64,000 bases of DNA from positions 310,001 through 374,000 of the forward strand of contig BPKC01000001.1 in the NCBI GenBank assembly GCA_026004935.1, written 5' to 3'. The notes below the pieces were generated by a model. It ran no database searches, was not told the DNA's origin, and saw only the letters and a list, made by a program, of their open reading frames with translations. Below, in pieces: positions 59,070 to 64,000 of this stretch. How positions within the stretch are numbered: the first letter of the stretch is position 1; the number at the start of each line of letters is the position of its first letter. The DNA comes from Rhodothalassiaceae bacterium. GTDB lineage: Bacteria > Pseudomonadota > Alphaproteobacteria > Sphingomonadales > Rhodothalassiaceae. The position numbers and the translations under genes were made by a program.

Positions 59070-59144
59070 GCGGGCGTAGCTCAGGGGTAGAGCACAACCT
59101 TGCCAAGGTTGGGGTCGTGGGTTCGAATCCCATCGCCCGCTCCA
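59070..59144 (+). tRNA. tRNA-Gly (GCC anticodon)
   Basis: The cloverleaf is complete: acceptor GCGGGCG pairs with CGCCCGC, the D arm has GCTC-AGGGGTA-GAGC, the anticodon stem CAACC pairs with GGTTG around TTGCCAA (anticodon GCC), and the T arm is GTGGG-TTCGAAT-CCCAT. The discriminator T and CCA are encoded. The 75-nt length is normal. Confidence 0.96.
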
Positions 59145-59417
59145 TCCGCCTCCTTCTGCCGACAAGGTCATGAAAGATGGTCATGCGCGCGATGAGGCGC
59201 CGCAGTCCGCCGATTGCCCGAGCGAAGACCAAATCGTTCCCGCGCCGTGTTCTCCTGATGTCGCATCTTGACGGGTGGCGGTTTTTCATGCGGGGCATGC
59301 AGGAAGCCTCTTTTCACCGCCCCTTAAGCTTTTTTAGGTTAACACCCGTTTCCGGTAGCCGAAGCGGCGGCCCGGGCAGCGCCTTCCAGGGCCGCCGGCA
59401 CAAAGGATCCTGCCGCC

Positions 59418-62400
59418 ATGGATGTGGCTCTGCGCGATCCCTTCGCCCTCAAGGACCGCAAGATCGCGGAGGTTCTGGCCCACGCCCGCGCCGTCACCCC
59501 GCCGGAGGAACGCGACGACCTGCTGCGCTTCCTCGACGTCTTCTACGCCCATGCGGCCGCCGACGACATCGAGGACGAGTCGGTCGAGCATCTCTACGCC
59601 ATCGCCCGCTTCATGTGGAAGCTGGGCCGCGAGCGCCGGCCGGGCCGGCCGATCGTGCGCGTCTTCAACCCGCGCGAGCTGGATGACGGCGGCTGGGCGA
59701 CGCCCCACACGGCGATCGCCATCGTCAATGACGACATGCCCTTCCTCGTCGATTCCATCACCGGCGGGCTGGTGGCGATCGACCATCACCAGATCCATGC
59801 GGTCCACCACCCCATTCTGCTCGTCGCCCGCGACGCGGACGGCCACCGCCAGAGCGTCATCGGCGCCTGCGGCTACGACCGCGATGCGGACGCCGGCGGC
59901 CTGCGCGAATCCCACATCTACATCGAGATCGACGCCCAGTCCGATCCCAGGGTGCTGGCGGCGATCGCGCGCCGGGTGGAGGCGATCCTGGCCGATGTCC
60001 GCCAGGCGGTGGACGACTGGCGGCCGATGCTGGCGAAGATCGACGAGACGGTCGCCGCGCTGACCGTGGCGCCTCCGCCGATCCCCGCCGACATGCAGGA
60101 GGAGACGGTCCGCTTCCTGCGCTGGCTCAGAGACGACAACTTCACCTTCCTCGGCTACCGCGAGTACCGTTTCGAGGGCGATCCGAGCGTGGCGGCCTTC
60201 TCGGCGGTGCGCGGCTCGGGGCTCGGGCTGCTGCGCGATCCCCGGCGCTACGTGCTGCGCGGCGCGAAGGGGCTCACCGTGCTCTCCGAGGAGATCCGGG
60301 ACTTCCTGCGCCGCCCGGACCAGCCGGTGATCATCACCAAGGCGAACGTCAAGTCGACGGTCCACCGGCCGGTCCACATGGACTACATCGGGGTGAAGAT
60401 CTACGACGAGCAGGGCGCGGTGGTGGGCGAGCGGCGCTTCGTCGGCCTGTTCACCTCCAAGTCCTATGCGACCAGCGTGTTCGCCGTGCCGCTGCTCCGG
60501 CGCAAGGTCGAGAACGTCCGCCGGCGCGCCCGTTTCGATCCGCGCAGCCACGCCGGCAAGGCGCTCACCCACATCCTCGAGACCTTCCCGCGCGACGAGA
60601 TCTTCCAGATCGAGGAGGATCCGCTGCTCGCCACCGCCCTCGGCATCCTGCATCTGAGCGAGCGGCCGCGCGCGCGCGCCTTCATCCGCCGCGACCGCTT
60701 CGAGCGCTTCGTCTCCGCGCTCGTCTACGTGCCGCGCGAATCCTACCACGCGGGCCTGCGCGAGAAGATCGCGCGGATCCTGTGCGAGGCCTTCGGGGGC
60801 GAGCTGTCGGTGTATTACGGCCAGCTGTCGGATGCCGTGCTCGCGCACTGGCATTTCATCATCCGCACGCGGCCCGGCCAGGTGAAGAAGCCCGATCCCG
60901 ACGAGATCGACCGGCGCATCGCCGAGGTCGTCAAGGGCTGGTCGGAGAATCTGCGCGAGCTTCTCGTCGAGCGCTTCGGCGAGGAGCGGGGGCTGAAGCT
61001 CTTCAACCGCTACGGCCGGATCTTCCCGCGGGCCTACGAGGAGGACTTCGAGCCGCGCCAGGCGATCCTCGACATCATCAAGCTGGAGGAGCTGGCCGGC
61101 GGGAAGCGGGTCGCCTTCGACCTCTACCGGCGCGAATTCGACGACAGGCGCTTTCTGCATCTCAAGATCTACCACGCCGACCGGATCATTCCGCTCTCCG
61201 AGGTGCTGCCCCAGCTCGAGAATCTGGGGCTCAAGGTCATCAGCGAGAACGCCTATGAGCTGGAGCGCGAAGGCGGCGGCTGCATCCACGACTTCTTTCT
61301 GGAGCGCGTGCGCGACAGCCGGTTTTCGCTCGCCGAGATCAAGCCGCTGATCGAGGACCTGCTTGCGGCGCTCTGGGACGGGCAAATCGAGGACGATCCC
61401 TTCAACGGCCTTGCGATCACCGCGGGGCTCGACTGGCGCCGGATCGTCGTGCTGCGGGCCTACGGGCGCTGCCTGCGCCAGCTCGGCCTGCCCTTCGGAC
61501 AGGGCTACATCGCCTCCTCGCTCGTCGCCCATCCCGCCATCGCGGCCGGGCTCGTGGCGCTTTTCGAGGCGAAGTTCGCGCCGAAAGGGGGCGGGCGCCG
61601 GCGCGCGGCCCGGATCGCCGCGCTGAAGGACGAGATTCTCGAAGCGCTCAACGAGGTCCAGAGTCTCGACCGCGACCGGATTCTCAGAGCCTATCTCAAT
61701 CTCGTCGATGCGACGCTGAGGACGAATTTCTACCAGCCCTTCGACCGGGAGCTCCACGGCTGCGCAGACGGGGCTCGCGCTGAAGCTGCGCTCGCGCGCG
61801 GTCGAGGAGGCGCCGCCGCCCCGGCCCTGGGCGGAGATCTTCGTCTATTCGCCGCGGGTGGAGGGCGTGCATCTGCGCATGGGCCCGGTCGCGCGCGGCG
61901 GGCTGAGATGGTCGGACCGGCGCCAGGATTTCCGCACCGAGGTGCTGGGGCTGGTGAAGGCGCAGCAGGTCAAGAACGCCGTGATCGTGCCGGTGGGTGC
62001 GAAGGGCGGTTTCGTGCCGAAGCAGCTGCCGCCGGCGAGCGAGCGCGACGCCTGGCTCGCCGAAGGGGTCGCCTGCTACCGCATCTTCGTCGCAAGCCTG
62101 CTGTCGGTCACCGACAATCTGGACGGCGAGAAGGTGATCCCGCCGCGGCGCGTCGTGCGCCACGACGACGACGATCCCTATCTCGTGGTGGCGGCCGACA
62201 AGGGCACGGCCACGTTTTCGGACATCGCCAACGAGATCGCGGCCTCCTTCGGCTTCTGGCTGGGCGACGCCTTCGCCTCGGGCGGCAGCAACGGCTACGA
62301 CCACAAGGCGATGGGGATCACGGCGCGCGGCGCCTGGGTGTCGGTGGAGCGGCATTTCCGCGAAATGGGGATCAATGTCGCGGAAGACCCCATCGACGTC

Positions 62401-64000
62401 ATCGGGGTCGGCGACATGTCGGGCGACGTCTTCGGCAACGGCATGCTGCGCTCGCGCGCCATCCGCCTCAAGGCCGCCTTCGACCACCGCCACATCTTCC
62501 TCGATCCCGACCCCGATCCCGAGGTCAGCTTCGCCGAGCGCGAGCGGCTGTTCCGGCTGCCGCGCTCGAGCTGGGCGGACTATGATCCCGCGAAGATCTC
62601 GAACGGCGGCGGCGTCTTCCCCCGCACGGCCAAGCGCATCCCGCTCTCGCCCGAGGTGCGCGCCTGGCTCAAGGTCGAGGCCGAGGCGCTCACCCCGCAG
62701 CAGCTCATCCGCGCGATCCTGAAGGCGCCGGCCGACCTGCTGTGGTTCGGCGGCATCGGCACCTATGTGAAGGCGAGCACCGAAAGCCACGCCCAGGCCG
62801 GGGACCGCGCGAACGACGCCGTGCGCGTCGATGCGAAAGAGCTCAGGGTCAAGGTCGTGGGCGAGGGCGCCAATCTCGGCATGACCCAGCGCGCGCGCAT
62901 CGAGTTCGCGCGCGGCGGCGGCCGGGTGAACACCGACTTCATCGACAATTCTGCGGGCGTCGACTGCTCGGACAAGGAGGTCAACATCAAGATCCTGCTG
63001 GCGGAGGCGCTGCGCCAGGGCCGGCTGACGATGGCGCGGCGCAACAAGCTTCTCAAGGACATGACCGAGGACGTCGCCGCCATCGTGCTCGCCGACAACT
63101 ATCTGCAGACCCAGGCCATCTCGCTGGCCGAGGCGCGGGCCGCCAAGGCGCGCGAGTCCCACGCCGGGCTCATCCGCCTGCTCGAGCGCGAAGAGCTGCT
63201 CGACCGCGAGCTCGAGGCGCTGCCGAGCGAGGAGGAGTTCGCCGAGCTCGCGCTCGCCCGCAAGGGACTGACGCGGCCCGAGATCGCGGTGCTGATGGCC
63301 TATGCGAAGCTCTCGCTGAAGGCGGTGCTGCTCAACGGCACCTTCATCGACGATCCCTGCCTGCGCCCCGCGCTCGAGCAGCCCTTCCCGGCGGCCCTTC
63401 GCGAGCGCTTCGGCGATCTGATGGACCGCCACCGGCTGCGGCGCGAGATCATCGCGACCCAGCTCGTCAACGAGATCGTCAACAGAGGCGGCATCACCTT
63501 CGTCTACGAGGTGCGCGAGGAGACGGGTCTCGGCGTCGACCAGATCGCCGCCGCCCATGTGCTGGCGCGCGACGTCTTCGGACTCGCGGACCTGTGGCGG
63601 CGGATCGACGCGCTGGACTACCGGGTGCCGGCCGCCATCCAGACGCTCATGCATCTCGAGCTGCAGGAGTTTCTGAAGACCCAGGCGGTCTGGTTCCTGC
63701 GCAACGAGGGCTGGCCGTGGGACATTCCGGCGCTGACGGGCGCCTACCGCGACGGCGTGGAGGCGCTGCTCGCCGATCCCGAATCGGCGCTGGCGCCGCT
63801 CGCGCGCGAGCAGTTCATCGCGCGCCAGAACATGTATGCGGCCGAGGGCGTGCCCGAGCCGCTCGCGCGCCAGGTCGCGGCGCTGCTGGCGCTGCCCAAC
63901 ATCTGCGATCTGGAAAAGGTCGCCAATCTCCTCGGCCGGCCCATCGTCTCGGTGGGCGCGGCCTATTCGGCGGTCGGCGACCGGCTCGGCTTCGACTGGC
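59418..64000 (+). pseudogene. NAD-specific glutamate dehydrogenase, large (180-kDa class) type; frameshifted and cut by the window end
   Basis: This converts glutamate to 2-oxoglutarate with NAD. The first frame, from ATG 59418, gives 776 residues of the N-terminal regulatory/ACT-like half (DDMPFLVDSITGG, FLGYREYRFEGD, ESYHAGLREKIARI). At about 61746-61750 the reading shifts by +1. From 61750 on, GLALKLRS, YSPRVEGVHLRMGPVARGGLRW (positions about 61850-61910) and KNAVIVPVGAKGGFVPK continue the catalytic domain without another break to the window end. Dropping one G from CCGGGAG restores it. About 1,526 residues are visible of roughly 1,600. A sequence error is likelier than a real mutation, since the second half shows no decay. 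Confidence 0.9.

Noticed and set aside
59324-59342. Two TTAA elements before the glutamate dehydrogenase gene, considered as a CtrA site
   Set aside because: The spacing is 11 bases instead of the 7 required for the CtrA consensus.
61696-63654. Open frame of 652 codons on the minus strand
   Set aside because: It lies entirely antisense to the catalytic half of NAD-glutamate dehydrogenase, which carries clear motifs in the other strand; long antisense frames are expected at this GC content.

Overview
The window is a very GC-rich, gene-dense stretch of chromosome from an alphaproteobacterium. Four things point there: the RP001-type kinase regulator next to hemE, the mnmE-mnmG-rsmG-parA-parB-holA order, a TimA/FxsA/SecB block, and a large (about 180 kDa) class NAD-glutamate dehydrogenase. 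Codon use looks even throughout, and no insertion sequence, prophage, rRNA or CRISPR array is visible. The genus cannot be named from the sequence alone.

Layout. 0-4.8 kb: 5' part of rmuC, a succinate-semialdehyde dehydrogenase, sufE, an MFS carrier and a MEST-like alpha/beta hydrolase. 4.8-12.3 kb: a hopanoid cluster, with shc-hpnE-hpnD-hpnB-hpnC in one tightly overlapping minus-strand operon and hpnA divergent. 12.3-14.6 kb: a LOG-family protein and hemN, the latter behind a good FNR box. 14.7-18.4 kb: a Pst-type ABC importer whose genes overlap end to end and finish with an ArsR-family regulator where phoU would be expected. 18.4-24.9 kb: smr, timA, fxsA, secB, dnaQ, coaE, aroE, maf and the RP001/PPSR gene.

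24.88-25.25 kb is the RP001-hemE intergenic region, the position of the replication origin in Caulobacter and the predicted one in Rickettsia. It holds degenerate DnaA boxes, a large imperfect inverted repeat and a relatively AT-rich tract. To its right come hemE, hemJ and rho, then a block containing an Xre-RES toxin-antitoxin pair and four minus-strand enzyme genes, then mnmE-mnmG-rsmG-parA-parB with two near-perfect parS sites. holA, lptE, leuS and a DUF3576 lipoprotein follow on the minus strand.

45-64 kb: an outer-membrane protein, thiE-like, yggS, an Rrf2 regulator, moeB/thiF-like, xthA, a hypothetical gene, an apparently undescribed small RNA, lolA, ftsK, amt, a UbiH-type hydroxylase, a secreted unknown, a Trm112-like protein, a thioredoxin-TPR protein, tRNA-Gly(GCC) and NAD-glutamate dehydrogenase, which runs off the end.

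The most interesting signals are: (1) a roughly 117-nt small RNA at 50.68-50.80 kb with its own promoter, two strong hairpins that each expose the same UGCCCCCC loop, and a Rho-independent terminator; (2) the candidate chromosome origin with nearby parS sites; (3) the Pst-type importer tied to an ArsR regulator, with an 18-bp operator-like palindrome upstream; (4) three housekeeping genes (mnmE, lptE, NAD-GDH) each broken once by a +1 frameshift, most simply explained by base-level sequence errors.
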